62,115 nt of DNA, from NCBI GenBank assembly GCA_900660155.1, contig CABFPE010000142.1, positions 162,089 through 224,203 on the forward strand. The letters are read 5' to 3'. This document shows positions 1 through 13,600 of this stretch, in pieces (position 1 is the first letter of the stretch; every line of letters begins with the position of its first letter). Source of the DNA: Hofstenia miamia (Eukaryota > Xenacoelomorpha > Acoela > Hofsteniidae). A program made the position numbers and the translations under genes. Below the pieces are notes generated by a model. It searched no databases and was not told where the DNA came from. It was given only the letters and a program-made list of their open reading frames with translations.

Positions 1-2
1 CA

Positions 3-1334
3 AAGAAAGGTAGTGAGGCAAGCAACTTCAGGCCATTAACATGTCTGCCAACAACCTGGAAATTGCTAACTTCAGTGATTTCAATTAGGCTGGCATGTTA
101 CTTAGAACAGAATAGGTTGATACCAGAGGAGCAGAAGGGATGTAAAACAAAGACGAGAGGATGCAAAGATCAGTTGTTGATAGACCAGGCAATGGTGGAG
201 AATTGTAGAAGAAGGAAGACAAACTTGGCAATAGCATGGATAGACTACAGGAAGGCATATGACAGCATATCACATAGGTGGGTATTGAGAACGCTTAAGG
301 CCAATGGAGTTGCACGGAAATGGGTTGAGTTTCTAGAGAAGAAGATGGGAAAGTGGCAGACTGAGATTGACGGGCACAGGTTGAGGTTTAGGCGAGGCAT
401 ATTCCAGAGAAACAGCTTAGCACCACTACTGTTTGTAGTTAGCTTAATCCCTATCACAGAAAATTTAAAGGAGACAGGTATAGTGTATAAGTTGTAGAAG
501 AATGGTAGAGCAATGCGTCACCTGTGGTACATGGACGACCTGAAGATGTATGCTAGTTCAAGGAAGATGTTGCAGAAGCAAGTGGAAACATTGCAGAAGG
601 CAAGCAGAGATTCAGGGTTAGAATTTGGATTTGGAAAGCGTGCGGCAGTGACAATTACTAGAGGTAAGTGTATCGATGGGGATGGTTAAAGAACGAGCAG
701 TGGGGACAAGATTGAGGAAGTCAAAAAGGTGTACAAGTACTTAGGAGTAATAGAGGGGGACAGAACAGATCATTAGGAAATGAAGATGAGGCTAAGGAAT
801 CAATACAAGAGGAGAGTAAGAAAGGTACTAAAGAAATCACCATTGAATGGGTAGAAAAGTATAAAAGCAATTAATACATGGGCGATACCAGTGTCAAGAT
901 ATTCGGCATGAATAGTTAGGTGGAACAAGAATGAACTTAGGGAGCTAGACAGGGAGACAAGGAAGATAATTGCAGCAGAGAGGGCTTTCAACTTAAATGG
1001 GGTTGTATATAGGTTGTACATGGCAAGGCATAAAGGAGGGAAAAGACTGCTACGTGTTGAGGAAACTGTAGAAGCAGAAGCACTAGGGTTAAAGAAATAC
1101 GTAGAAGCGCAACCTAGAGGGTCACTACTGGATGTCACTAAGGAGTTAAGGAAGATAAGAACTGAGAGTGGAGGAAAGACAGCCTATCAGAGTAGGGTGG
1201 AATTAGAAATACAAACGAGGTATAGGCAGAAGACAATGACTGGAGAATATTTGAGGAACACCGAAAGGTGTGACAGAGAGGAAAGAAACAAGTTGTTAAA
1301 GAAGACAGGACTGAAAAGAAAACAGAAGCACTGA
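3..1334 (+). pseudogene. LINE reverse transcriptase and thumb/linker region (pseudogene)
   Basis: The RT palm is readable from about 63. It contains an AWIDYRKAYDSISH block (first catalytic Asp) near 232-270, a degenerate FQRNSLAPLLF block (usually QGDSLSPLLF) near 400-430, and a YMDD catalytic box near 529-540. It is interrupted by a stop at 495-497, another near 687, and further stops near 773, 852 and 910. The thumb and linker continue in the same frame from 1014 to a stop at 1332-1334. The palm residues are largely intact but the frame is not, so this is a recognisable but inactive RT. Confidence 0.85.
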
Positions 1335-1338
1335 TAAT

Positions 1339-1531
1339 TGCAGCACACGAGCAAACAATAAAAACAAACTGGGTGAAGAAGAATATAGATAAAAGAATGG
1401 AAATAAGTGATAAGTGTAGGCTATGTAAGAAAGAGTGTGAGACAGTAGATCATCTCATAGCAGGGTGTAAGAAGTTGGCGAAAAATGAGTATAAGTTCAG
1501 GCATGACAAGATGGGACGAATGGTACACTGA
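1339..1531 (+). pseudogene. LINE zinc-finger region (pseudogene fragment)
   Basis: After a frameshift the protein continues with a basic stretch (EALIIAAHEQTIKTNWVKK). It then has CRLCKKECETVDHLIAGC (about 1415-1470), a CCHC-type finger spaced C-x2-C, then H, then C. The YKFRHDKMGRMVH motif follows and ends at a stop. This finger followed by an RHD...H motif is typical of the region between RT and nuclease in RLE-type LINEs. It is out of frame with both the RT block before it and the nuclease block after it. Confidence 0.75.
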
Positions 1532-1617
1532 AGCTTGAGCAGGCAGCACGGGTTAGAAGCAGGAGACAAGTGGTATGAGGACAAGTCAAAGGGCCGCATA
1601 GAACAGAGAACGTTAAG

Positions 1618-1998
1618 ATAATGTGGGACTTCAACATCCAGTCGAGCAAGGTGATAGAAGCACGGAGGCCAGACATAGTAGTGGTGGACAGAGAGAAAAG
1701 ATTGGGAACAATGATAGACATAGCAGCACCAAAGGACAGAAACGTAGAAAGCAAGGAGAAAGAGAAGATAGACCAGTACATGGAGTTGGCAGAGGAAATA
1801 GAAAGGCTGTGGAATTTTAGGAAGGTTGAAGTAGTCCCGGTAATAGTAGGAGCACTAGGAGCAGTGAGTAAGAAGCATAAGAGATACTTGGAGGAGTCGG
1901 TAGTACCAAAGTGGAGAGGAGCAGTAGTACAGAAGGCAGCATTTTTAGGAACAGCTAGAGTCCTGAGGAAAGCTCTCAGACTCCCTGGGAACTGGTGA
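1618..1998 (+). pseudogene. LINE restriction-like endonuclease domain (pseudogene fragment)
   Basis: The frame from 1618 reads a restriction-like endonuclease: a RRPDIVVVDREKR block (PD), then MIDIAAPKDRNV (a D in the expected strand), then a K/E-rich segment and EIERLW. These correspond to the PD...D/E-x-K catalytic pattern of R2-type nucleases. The segment is about 125 codons and ends ...LRLPGNW at a stop at 1996-1998. The domain is nearly complete, but it is cut off from the RT by frameshifts. Confidence 0.8.
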
Positions 1999-2060
1999 GT
2001 TCCCTGAGCTGAGAGGAATACCAGATGAAGCTGAGAGAAGAAATGAAATAATAATAATAG

Positions 2061-2814
2061 TAAGAATCCAAGCAAATTTAAAGCTGCAAAGAACAAATAC
2101 AAAACTACATACTACTAGCTACACACGTTGTGTTAGAAGGATTCAAAACCTTAAAAAAATATACCATGAGCGAAACCAAATTTTCTGATATCTATTACCC
2201 TCTGATAGTAGAAAATCGCAAAAAAATTCTTTGAAAGCGCAAAATTTTTTGCACAGGGTCATTTTTCAAAATGGCTGCCTACAAGATAAGAACATTTATA
2301 TAATATAAATGTGCGTGTGTGTCTGTGAGGGTGCGTATGCGTGGCTTTCTAGCCTATACAAAATTTTCGAATGAGTGTACTGTGCTATTGTCGCTAAGAA
2401 TGCAGTGTCTATCAAAGAGGAATTTCTTGTAATTTATTTCGAATTTTATTTCATGTTTTAGTTGCTGTGTTGTGAAAACTATTAGAGTTTTTATTTAAGC
2501 ATAAAATGTTTTGAGAACGTTCATTAAATTTAACATTTTCTTTTAGAAATTTGAAATTGAGAGTTGACCAAATTTGATTTTCAATAATATTGATTGCATT
2601 TGAATTTGGTAATAAGGAGATAATATTTTATATTTTAATCGATAGTCCTATGCACTATCATGTTATTGTGCTAAATTGAGAATTTTAAGGGACCAATGGA
2701 AAGTTTTAGACAAAGGATGCGATAGGATATTTAGAATTTATGTTTATAAAGAGAAATGAGCAGTATTGAAAGTGTGATAAGCAGGGTGCATTTAATTATT
2801 GCTTGTGATATGTA
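2061..2814. other. intergenic, no recognisable feature
   Basis: AT-rich sequence between two LINE remnants. I see no splice-bounded open frame and no clear repeat ends. The promoter and 5' UTR of the downstream receptor gene may lie in or after this stretch, but I cannot point to a convincing core promoter. Confidence 0.5.
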
Positions 2815-3040
2815 TTTGGAATACTTCGAAGATGATAAAGATACCTAGCCTCATCAGCCATTTTGTTAATCTTAGCCAATAAGAATTGTTAGACATTTAA
2901 TTCATTGTCAATTTCAACACCTAAATGTTGGATTGATTTGTTTTGTTTTATTGGTTCAGGATTTATATTAAGTTCTATATTGTTTGTGATATTTCTGAAT
3001 GTAGTAGGCGAGAATATCATTAACTGTGTTTTTCAACATT
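2815..3040 (-). pseudogene. antisense LINE reverse transcriptase relic (jockey/CR1-like)
   Basis: On the minus strand the frame reads IFSPTTFRNITNNIELNINP, then EPIKQNKSIQHLGVEIDNEL. This is the block after the RT catalytic box in many APE-type LINEs (consensus K-T..M.FS ... I..V...KYLGV.ID..L). It is followed by an in-frame stop and more weakly similar sequence. Upstream, NVEK matches the usual start of the block but is frameshifted. The relic is short and old. It ends about 75 bp before the receptor start codon at 3114. Confidence 0.6.
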
Positions 3041-3113
3041 TACTTTCATAGTATAAATTTAGCATGTACTAACATAATGTGTTTGTAGTGGTTGAATTTA
3101 CCATACTGTTTAG

Positions 3114-3194
3114 ATGGTTCAACTTCATCTCACTTTCTGTGTTGTCCTTTTTGTTTTCGTCGAATCAGCAGTAATTGACATTTGTAGTAATCAA
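3114..3194 (+). CDS. receptor exon 1: start codon and signal peptide
   Basis: Encodes 27 residues beginning MVQLHLTFCVVLFVFVESA: a short n-region, a hydrophobic core and a plausible cleavage after ESA. It ends CAA|GTAAGT, a strong donor in phase 0, which fits the phase-0 start of exon 2. The last residues (DICSNQ) supply the first cysteine of the following CUB domain. It is too short for ordinary ORF lists. Confidence 0.75.
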
Positions 3195-6100
3195 GTAAGT
3201 ATCCAGTTAAATAGTTAAATGTGAATTCGCAAGATTAGTAATTTCCCATTTTATGCGAATACTATTAATGTTATATATTTATTGTACATCAGATTTGAAT
3301 ATTCTATTCATTTCCAATCCAATCCACAAAAATGTACATGGTTCGATCCAGAAATGATCTATATTCGTAGGAGTTGAGGTAAGCTGAGCCATTCAAATTA
3401 CAAACAAGCTTTGCAATACAAAAGCATAATTTTAACCTATATTGCTTAAAAATTCATTATAACAATAAATAAATTTATTCTTTGCCTCTATTTTTAAACT
3501 ACAATGATCCATAGATATCCATATTCAGCGGATATACATGGATCGGATCGATCCATATCTGGATCCAAATCCATGGTATTCCTGTTAATAACATAAACTT
3601 TTTCACACTTTCGACACATTTACTGCAATACATGCATTGTTTTTATGAGAATGTCCCTTTGTCACATTTTTTGTATTGCATCATTTAGCAAACTACGTAT
3701 GAAATCAGTGAAGCCACCACTACCACAATTCAATCTCCTAACAAACTAACTTCAACCACAAACTATGCAATAGATCTTGACTGCAAGATTACCTTAACTT
3801 CAACCCAGACAAAAAGCTTTATTATTAGTTATAGAGAATTTAATGTGGAACCAGAAAAAAGATGCGATTACGATAAGTTAACCTTCACCGCAAATGGTCA
3901 ATCGGAAAACGTTTGTGGTTATTACACCAAAAAGTCAGGCTGCTATTTTACAGACAAGTTAGAGTTGGACTTTCATTCTGATGAAAGTGATACATTTACC
4001 GGATTTACAATAGACGTAGAAGTGTTTGCTGATGCAGGTATGTTTTTGGTTTGAAAACCTGTATGTATTGTGCAATTTAAACATGCATTCTTAGATATCA
4101 ATTGAGCGTATTTTGAAGTATAATTACAGCATATGCTTACCTTTTTACCAAGTGGCAATCGTTGAAGTATAATACCGGTCAATTCGTTCAATGTAGTTTA
4201 ACTTGTATATTTTCGAACTACAGTAATAAATAGCATGCCCTTTATGTGGATTCATTAACTATTTAAAAAATAACTTCATGAATTTATGTTAATTCTTATA
4301 ACTATTATGACATAATAGACAATATACCCATGAATTTTACTTAATCTAGAAAAACACCTTTTCCTAGTCTTAATCCTAGATTATACATGTAGTTTCAATG
4401 TCATACGTTGTCTCCTTCCTTATTAGTTTCATTTATGCATTATTAATACAATTTATTTTTTAAAATGATTTATTTACATGTAGTTAGAAACACTTATTCT
4501 ATTTTTTCCTGCGCAATATCAGGGCTGCTAAAAATTAACGGCTTAAAAAATTAATGTCCTTTAATGGAAAACTATTAATGGATTTTATGTTTTCAAAAGG
4601 GCCATTAATTAATTTTTATTGCATTAATGGCCATTTTTGCAATTGTTAAGTTGTCTTTCCTCAAATAATCAAGTTATAGCAACTTTCAATGTGATGGTTC
4701 AACAGGGGCCCATGTCAAAATATCATTGCGCAGTGCAGCAACTATGCAGTGTGAAACACCGAAATAAATGTCATTGGTGCTAAATTTTTTGATTGATACT
4801 GTCTTAGTATGCAAAACTAAAGGCACGCGGTCAATTGAATTACACACTTCAAAACTATTTGAAGAATTTGATATAAAAGCATAAATTAATGAATTTCTGC
4901 ATTATCATTTGCCCTTCAAATTGGCCATTAACTTTCCATTAAAATCCTTAGTTAATATTTCTGCAATTTCCATTAATGGATTTTTAAGAACATTTTTTTC
5001 CACTAAATTAAAAATAATTTTTGATCAGCCCTGCACAAAATAAACCAAATTGCATATCTTTTAAAACTATTAAACCAGTAAAATCCAGTCTATCATTTTA
5101 CTTAAAGTGAAAAGAAGTAATGCAATAAATTAAATTACAAAAGGAAAAAATCAAAAGACAGTATTAAAACACTTGAATATATTCATTATGAAAAGTAACA
5201 TTGTCTTGTTTGGAAATTTCCTTTAACATGAATTAATAAAATATATGCAACATTATGAGAACATCTTCATCAAATAGAATACATTCTTTATCATGCTTTT
5301 TAAAATTTTCAAAAAGTATTTGCATTTTTTCACTTACACACCATTGAATTATTTTCACACGAAATTTTGAATTGGACATGCTCTAACATCTCTTGAAATT
5401 CCAAATGCGAAACATTTTTGAACTTCCTGTCCCTGCTTTAAGAAAGTTTGTAGATTTTGCTAGCTTTTAATGAGGAATCACCTAATATGAGTGAGAAAAT
5501 CTTAGAAAACATTGCTAATTGTAAAGAATTTGAAATAAGATTTTGCTTTGAATCAACCAAGGGTTCCTGGAAAACTGAAAAACGTCTATCCAGGAAGCAC
5601 ACAGCTATGGGAATTGCATTTTCAGGTAATACCTGAGCCCAGGAAATGCTAAGAATTCTTTTACCATCCATGCCTATTAAGCAGTAACATTTTTTAATAA
5701 ATAGTAGTATCAATAGATAAATTCATTTTTGTGCTTGTGTAACAATGGTTTTACTAGATTTACCTTCAACTAACTTTGCACTTAATTTAAGTACCACATA
5801 GATCACACTTCGCATTATATTATAAAATCATTGATGTGCTTTTATGCAGCGAGAAAATATCCAAATAAGCGAAATATTATGACATGAGAACAAAAAGAAA
5901 CGAAAAAACTCAACAACTCAATATTTTTATTAAAACCGTACTTTAATTAATGGAAACCATCATTCACTCCATTTTGGAGCATATTCTTTAATATTGTTAT
6001 GCATGCCAATTTACTTTTAATTTGACAGGTTAAGGCTAATTCAATCACATTGCAGTTTAGGCTGATGATAGAAGCGTTTACCTATTTATTTTAAATTATT

Positions 6101-9100
6101 TAGCTAAGCAAAAAATTAAATGACTAAGAACGAAGTGTAAAATATAATATATACTTATTTTACTTTATATATTATATATATATATATACTGTATATACAT
6201 ATAGGGGCTTTAGATACAAAATTTTAAAATATTTACAAGGCGTTGGATGCCAAAAAAATCTACACTGGCGCTAGATACTATGGCGAGGCGAAAGGATACC
6301 GTTCAAAAAAAAATTTTTGTGAAAAAACTTGAAACTCATACATAAAAAATTAGACCTCTATTCCAAATGCGCAATATACAAATTTTGGATTAAAAGAACT
6401 ATTCTGGCTTTCCATAAAAAAAGACGCTGGATACTATGGAAAATAGGAAAGTGCGGGCGGTGGATACAAATCCCATACTATCCAAATCCCCTATATATAT
6501 GTATATATATATATATATATATAGCCCTCATGCTAAATATATCCATTACAAGAAACATTAACGGTTTGTCAATCAAAATAATAGAGGATTAGTCTTAGGT
6601 AATTCAAAACTTATCATAAAATTAGCCAGAAGAAAGAAAGAAAAAATTTTATAAACTGATATTATTAGTTAATTTGTTATTTGTTCATATTACTAGTTTG
6701 TACATCACACATTTTATGAAATACTTCAAGGTATCATATAATCAAATAAATGATTAGCCGAAGTAAATAACCTTCCATTATGCATGCGCAATTATAGTCG
6801 ATTACTATCTAAATAAGTACCTAAAACTCACATGATCAATATACTTTTTAAATTGTGTTCATTTTCAAGGCTGCTCTTGGATTGTATTTTGTCCGGACGT
6901 TTGTCCAGATTAAGGCAAATGTGAAAGCGGGCTGGTAATTTGGACCGGCACCAGCCGGACCTGCATCCCACATTTGTTTTAGCTTGGCTTGAGATCGGCA
7001 TTTAGATCTGTAAACAGTATGTTACCAAAAACACGAGCAAAGCAGTAGAAAAATATAATTTATGGAAACGTAATCAAAACGAAATTTAGAGCCTATAATA
7101 GTTTGTTGCATACACGTTGCAAAACAAACGGATAATATACTTTGGAATTATTTATTCAAGACTAACCATTGCCCACACATCAGTTCAATATTAATGAATT
7201 TCTGGCCCAGGCCGACTTGGTCACAGCGCGCATCCTTGGATTAAGGGCAGCCCTTCCACTTAGAGTAAAATTTCGCAACTTAAACTTTTTAATATTTCAT
7301 GAAAACTTCGTAATTTCTACAAATGATGATTAATTTTTCTAGAAAGCATACACACAAGAAATTTGAAGATTGTATGTAACTAGAAACCCAAACAAAATTT
7401 TATGTTTTGTGTGGGAAGAAGGGCTGCAAGAAATTTGAAATATTTTTGTAAAAAGCGATGCAATAATTAATGCAATGCATTATATGTATATTGCATGTCT
7501 ATATGTATATATGCATAGTATGTTTACAGTTTACTCATTACAGTTAGATAAATATTCTATCGTGAATGTCTGCAATAATTCTGATTAAATGTGTAGAAAA
7601 GACATTTTAGACAATTTTATTTCTAGATCGATGTATCTGCCATTCAACAAGTAAAACTAAGTGCATCTTTCCCTTCATATACAACGGAAAGACCTATTAT
7701 CAATGTAGCATATCTGTGAACAGTGACATCTCACCGCAGGGTGCCCATTGGTGTGCAACTGAAGTCGATGATTCTAACCATGTTAATAAATCAGAAAAAT
7801 GTGACATGTCGTTATCTGCTTGTGGTATGTATTTTAGCTAATCTTTTTCGATATATAGTGCAAACAACATCCTATATTTGTAATCAGATTGGCAGTAAAG
7901 TACTGGAGATACAACATACTGCAATGCATTTTTGCACAGATTTTTCTAGAATGCTATTGCGAATATGTCGAAACTTAGTGGAGCCAGTGGGGTAGACAGG
8001 CGATATGAATGTATCTCTACCCATTACGTTTCGGTTAACGATAAAATATTACTTTTGCAATACTTTGATCATTTCTAAAGGGTTTCACCACGTTATTAAT
8101 CAATTAAATTGATCAGCACTGAAATGTAACCCATTTGGAAATCATGTATATGCCCTGATTAAGAAATCGATATATTACAATACTTCGTTGCAATCATTTT
8201 TGTAGAATTATATTGCAGGACTCTGTTTATAAGATGTTAATCAACAACGCTGTATAATCAAATTGAAGACGAATAAATAAAGTAAACAAGCATACGCAAC
8301 CTCTTGCATTGTTTGTACGCATATACTTTTTACACGCATAGTCTTAAAAATTATTTGTTGCACTGTGTACTCTTTCAAATAATGAGTTAGTGCAAAAACG
8401 TCAGAAGTTTTAAGTTATTCTGTAATAGAAAATTCTTTAACATTATTTAAGATTTAGTTCTTAGAACGAAGTAATAGTTTATACTATTGATAGATTTGTG
8501 AATTATGTATATGCATCTTAAAATCCTTAATAATCCAAGAGAACTTGGTACCGAAGATACGATAACGGGTTTAGAGAATTAAAATCTCACTACAATTTTC
8601 ACAAAAGAAGGGAATTTTTTCTCAGGAACACTCCAAATGATGCCAAACACACAGTTCAAGTAGTTTTTGCAAAAATCGCAAATTTGAGTTTAAGGGTAAG
8701 TACTGTGGCACCATTCTGTAATGAATAATTGTTCAAAGCTGAATTTACAAAATGCATCTAGAGTTGTGATCTTGACCTAACAAAATAAAAATAAACTTTC
8801 TGTTTGTCTTCGAATAATACTCTTTTCCTTTGACACTATTACTAATGATATTGAATATCTAAATTCTCATTCATTGAGTACTAGACAACGACAAGCTTAT
8901 ATACTTCCAAAATTCTACATTAATTTTTATGATCTTAATTGTCATGGTTGTCATTTAAATATTTTCAGTGAAATCCACAAATAATGTGGAGAACTTCCTT
9001 TATTCGCCAACGATATTCAGCCAGATAGTTAGGTGTTACAGGCTTCATGCAACTTGGTGAAAATAGAAGCCCTTAACAGTCACCCTATTCGGTTACTTAG

Positions 9101-10570
9101 TTTCTTTTGTTGTCTTCAAAGTTGAAACCTGATCTTAAAAAACTGTATTTATGACTTAACAGAGGTGCAATTTCTTCATATAACCTAAATCTTCTACAAA
9201 TAAAAAGATTCAGTAATTAGCGAAGATTTTTTAATTATAAATATTAAGCTAACTGCTCGTGCAATTAATCATTTGAAGAACCAAATCAAATATTTGACGC
9301 ATAATATTTATGTAATTGACCTGATGTTGAAGTTGGCACCTTATATTGAGACTATCAATTTCTTGACATTCTACTTCAATCAAAATTCAGTAAATTACCA
9401 AATTGTTAATTCTTGCACGTGTCTCTATGAATTTTGAATAAAGTAATTACTCACTAATGCCTCTGTGATATTAGTTGAGGTATTTGGTTTTTTCTTGCAA
9501 TTGAAAAATAGCAATTGTTCACAATACTGACGTAATAATAAGCTAAGTCAACTGTAAAGCTATTAATTAACAAAGTATAAAGCTGACACCTACGTGATTA
9601 GTGGGAACACCAAAATATTATGGTTCTGTGCATATACAGGGTGTAACAAAAGTAACCAGACGTTTGCTAAATGAAAGCAAAAAACAGTAGTTACATGGCT
9701 GAACATCAATGGATGGAAATTTAACTGTGATGGTCTTGCTGCAACAGCGATGTTATATCTTTAATCGATTTGGGGTTCAGATTTTTCATTCAAATTTTTT
9801 ATATCGGATGCAGGTAGGTGACCCCAATTTTATCGCGAAGATTATCTTGTCAGATGAGGTCGTATTCAAACTAAATGGCACAATCAATCAACATAACTGT
9901 ATCTTCTACGATGCTTCAAATCTACACGTTGTCTACGAACAAGCGTTCAATTACGTGGAGTCTGTGTTTAGGCTGGTGTCTGATCAGGTGGCATAATCGG
10001 AACATACTTTTTCCCAGGACCTGTAACCGGTAAGTCTTATCTTGACATGCTTTCCAATTTTTACGGTCTGATGGAAGATGGTCTGTATTTTCAGCAAGAT
10101 GGAGCTCAGCCCTTAATTCACTTATTGTGCGAGAGTGGTTGGACAACCACTTTCCCAACATGTGGATTGGTCGCAGAGGCCCCATCGATTGGCCTACACG
10201 GTCTCCGGACCTGACCGTAACCGACTTTTTTCTGTGTGGCTCACTAAAGAACAAAGTTTAGGGCAGAAACCCACGCATTATGGACGATTTGAAGAATACT
10301 ATTACCAAAGAAATTCGTGCCATACCATTAGATTTGGTGAACAAGGTGTGGCAGTCTGTTCTTGACCGAATTAAAAAATGTATTAAACATGATGGTCATC
10401 ATTTTGAACATTTGCTATTAACACTTCTTATTTTATGATTCATCGTTTTGGACATTATATCCTCAGTAAGTTGTTTTAGATTCGCTACTATCAATGATTC
10501 GTTTTATTCCTACTCTTATGAATAAAGTTAGAATTCTCGTAAAATGAAGCATCTGGTTACTTTTGTTACG

Positions 10571-10605
<35 letters not shown>

Positions 10606-13600
10606 TCTATAACATCAATTGATAATTTATACCAATACAGTCAACAATTTCATATACTTGAAAAATGTTTTTAGCCAAGCAAATTGGAATTTTTCAAGAT
10701 TTATTTTAAGGTGATAATTTTTCAGAAGGCCAGTGTGGGCTTTGGGAGTGCAATGTCATATTTCGTACATTCATATTTTAAAAGCCGTTAATACATAGAA
10801 CAAATAAAAAAATATGCGTTAAAGATTTCACATTTGTCTTATTCAACAACATTCCACTGCGTCGTTGTCAAAACCAAGGACTTTTAGGCAGCAGTAGCAG
10901 AAAGGATTGGGTTCTAAAGTCACAATATTCCTTGTTTCAATTGAAAAAAACATGATCGCAGATTCATTGAATGACAGAGCACATTCAAATGCCTATTAAT
11001 TATATTAGAACAATTCTGTCCAATAACTGAAATTTTAATAACTAAACTTCATAATAACTATTATAGAATATGATTTGCCATTATGTTTTCAATGTAGTGA
11101 TGAACTTTATAATTTAGTCGTCCACTGCACCGTGAAGGATTCCCCAACACAATGTATTTTTCCATTCAAAAAATCGTCTGAATCCTTAAATTTATTGTAT
11201 GGATGCAGTCATACGAGTTCACAATTCCAATTTAAGTGTGCAACGATGGTCTATGACACTCATCTTCTGACAAAAGACGCGGTCTGTGATTTGGAATTCT
11301 GTGGTAAGCGACTAAATTGTTAATTATTTATAATGTTTAAGCTATACACAATTTCATCAAATTCAAAATCTATTTCTGGCGTGTGAAGCTTTCATTGTTA
11401 ACCACAGGCAATAACTTACGATAATGTACAACTCTTGTATGAAAAGATTTGTTTTCGTAGAGATCACAAAATTCAATAGTCATTTTATTTTTAAATTTTT
11501 AGCATTTCTCTATTCCAAAGTTTTGTGATAACATAGTGATTTATAAAATATTCACTATTTCAATAATATATTTGTATTACAGTATGCACCTCATACAGAT
11601 TAGGAAGAATCGTTGTGAGGCACTAAGAGATGTAGTGAGGCAGCCGCAAATTTGCTTGCCAAGATTGCAAGCTGAAGTTTGCAAGATCATGATTAGAAAA
11701 GCTCGCATCATGGATTACTAGCACTCTATTGTTACTGAGGCAACCTCAAGGTCACTACTCACTGAATATCTTGCAAGAGCGCGTCTTACCATTACCCGAT
11801 GTAAATCCCCATCAGGACATGAAATTTCAATAGCACAATGCGCCTTGCAATAAAGCCTCTAAGAGTATGCAGTGGTTTCCAGATAACAGCATCACTATTA
11901 TGGATTCCCACTCCTCCTCGGTCTCGTTTTGAACCCATTAGTAAACATACAGTTGCTATTTAATGACAGGCTTGATGAATGCGAAATTAATGGTTTTGAT
12001 TACTTATTTATTGTTGCTGATGAAATTTATCAGTTGACAAAGTTTCCGTTCTTACTGCTTCGTTCAATCTATGCCTGATTGAATGGCTCGTGAATCGAGA
12101 GTATATGTACATATACATACGAAGTAGTAAATCTATTTAGTCACGGCTGATTCTTTCAGTAAAAAGTTTTAATGTACTATCATATTTTGTGTTTCGTTGT
12201 AGTGTAGTGTCAAATACAGGAAAGATACTAGGATTATTGAACACACTTATTTAGCAGATGTTATACCTATGCTATGCCCGCCCGATATTTTACTGCGCCG
12301 TAGATTATACTGTGAGACCCAATGCGTTTGTATTTGATTTTATAACTACTCCTTGAACCTTTCCCATAGCCTTTATTAAAAAAGAAAGTAATTAGAAATT
12401 ATGAAAACTTAGTAGGATGTACTGACCCTTCCTTGAGCCGCCCTCCACCCTACTTCCCACAAGTACCCAAAATATCCAACAATTTTTGAATTTGTACAAA
12501 TTTCGGCATGTTAATCGAAATGTCAAACTGCAAAACACTCTCCAAAATCGCATTGCTTTTCCTGCAGATGTTCTAATTTCCTTTAAGTGCTTAAATTTAA
12601 CCTAAGCTACCGTTTTGCATCTATTCATACAACTCAACACCATATGCTTCTCAGGGCAAAAGTTCTGAGTTCAATATACAGAAGTAATTATAGACAAATT
12701 GGACAATTAAAACATAAATGTTCTATTAAATATTCTAATAATTATCTAATCCAAACAAGAAGGCAACATGACATGCAGTGGAAATGCAAATACCAGGAGA
12801 TGATTTGTTAATTGTAAGATGAACGATAAAATTGAATGTCTGTTGAAGTGTTGCTTTTATTTCAATAGGTATATTTTAAAATTGAATTTAGAAAACCTCA
12901 ACGGTTAGTATTAGATATTGTATTCAAATATCTGTGTTATACATGTCGAGCATGCTTTAATAACTTATTTATTTTTAGAAACAGTAACAGCCAATCATAG
13001 TTAATTTATTATTACGAAATCTTACATTCAGCATGTGACTTCAATTTTGCCACTAGCTCTAATTAAACAATAAATATAAATGTAGAATATATGTGTATGT
13101 TCTCACCTTATTTTTTTGTTCGACTATCCCACTTCATCCTCATTTAATGTAAACGTGTTTTTATCTGAAAACGCGAGCTTGATGTACATTTTTACATCTA
13201 TTTTGCAATGAACTGGGTAAATTTCAATGTAAATGTAAGATTCTATATAAGAGTCAGAGGTAGCAACGGGCAATAGGCCCAAAGACCATATAAAATGAAA
13301 TACCCCAAAATGCAATGACAGGGAGTCAGATCAGGTGAAAATGAAAAACAATCAAACTCTAAACCCATTCTAGTTCAAGCCAAAAGCACAGGTCTGGCGC
13401 ATTTACAAATCTGAATATATTATTACTATGTTTCAAAGAATACTATACTGTCACTGAATCAACCGTATCATGAAACAGTAGATTTTAAAACGCCAATTCT
13501 TGATTGAGTAGTGAATATTCGAAATTTGTTAAGCAACGTACGTTGGTTTTAAGTAATAAAATTTATTGAAGTGGATCATTATTCTCATAATGTCTGCACA

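Larger units (their letters stand above)
1..2060 (+). mobile_element. RLE-type (R2/R4/NeSL-like) LINE, broken copy
   Basis: This is a non-LTR retrotransposon remnant cut by the left edge of the window. In order it encodes reverse transcriptase, a CCHC-type zinc finger, and a C-terminal restriction-like endonuclease. That order is the one known for R2/R4/NeSL-type elements, which cut target DNA with the C-terminal nuclease and prime reverse transcription there. The reading frame changes at least twice (frame 3 to frame 2 to frame 1) and has several in-frame stops, so the copy is dead. The body is purine-rich on this strand and ends in a short AAT-repeat tail near 2045-2060. The exact clade cannot be assigned by eye. 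Confidence 0.85.

Noticed and set aside
800..1138. 112-codon minus-strand open frame
   Set aside because: Shadow of the LINE RT thumb region; no domain signature.
1497..2102. 201-codon minus-strand open frame
   Set aside because: It is the complement of the purine-rich LINE nuclease region and encodes a Leu/Ser/Phe-rich shadow. The plus strand carries the recognisable domain.
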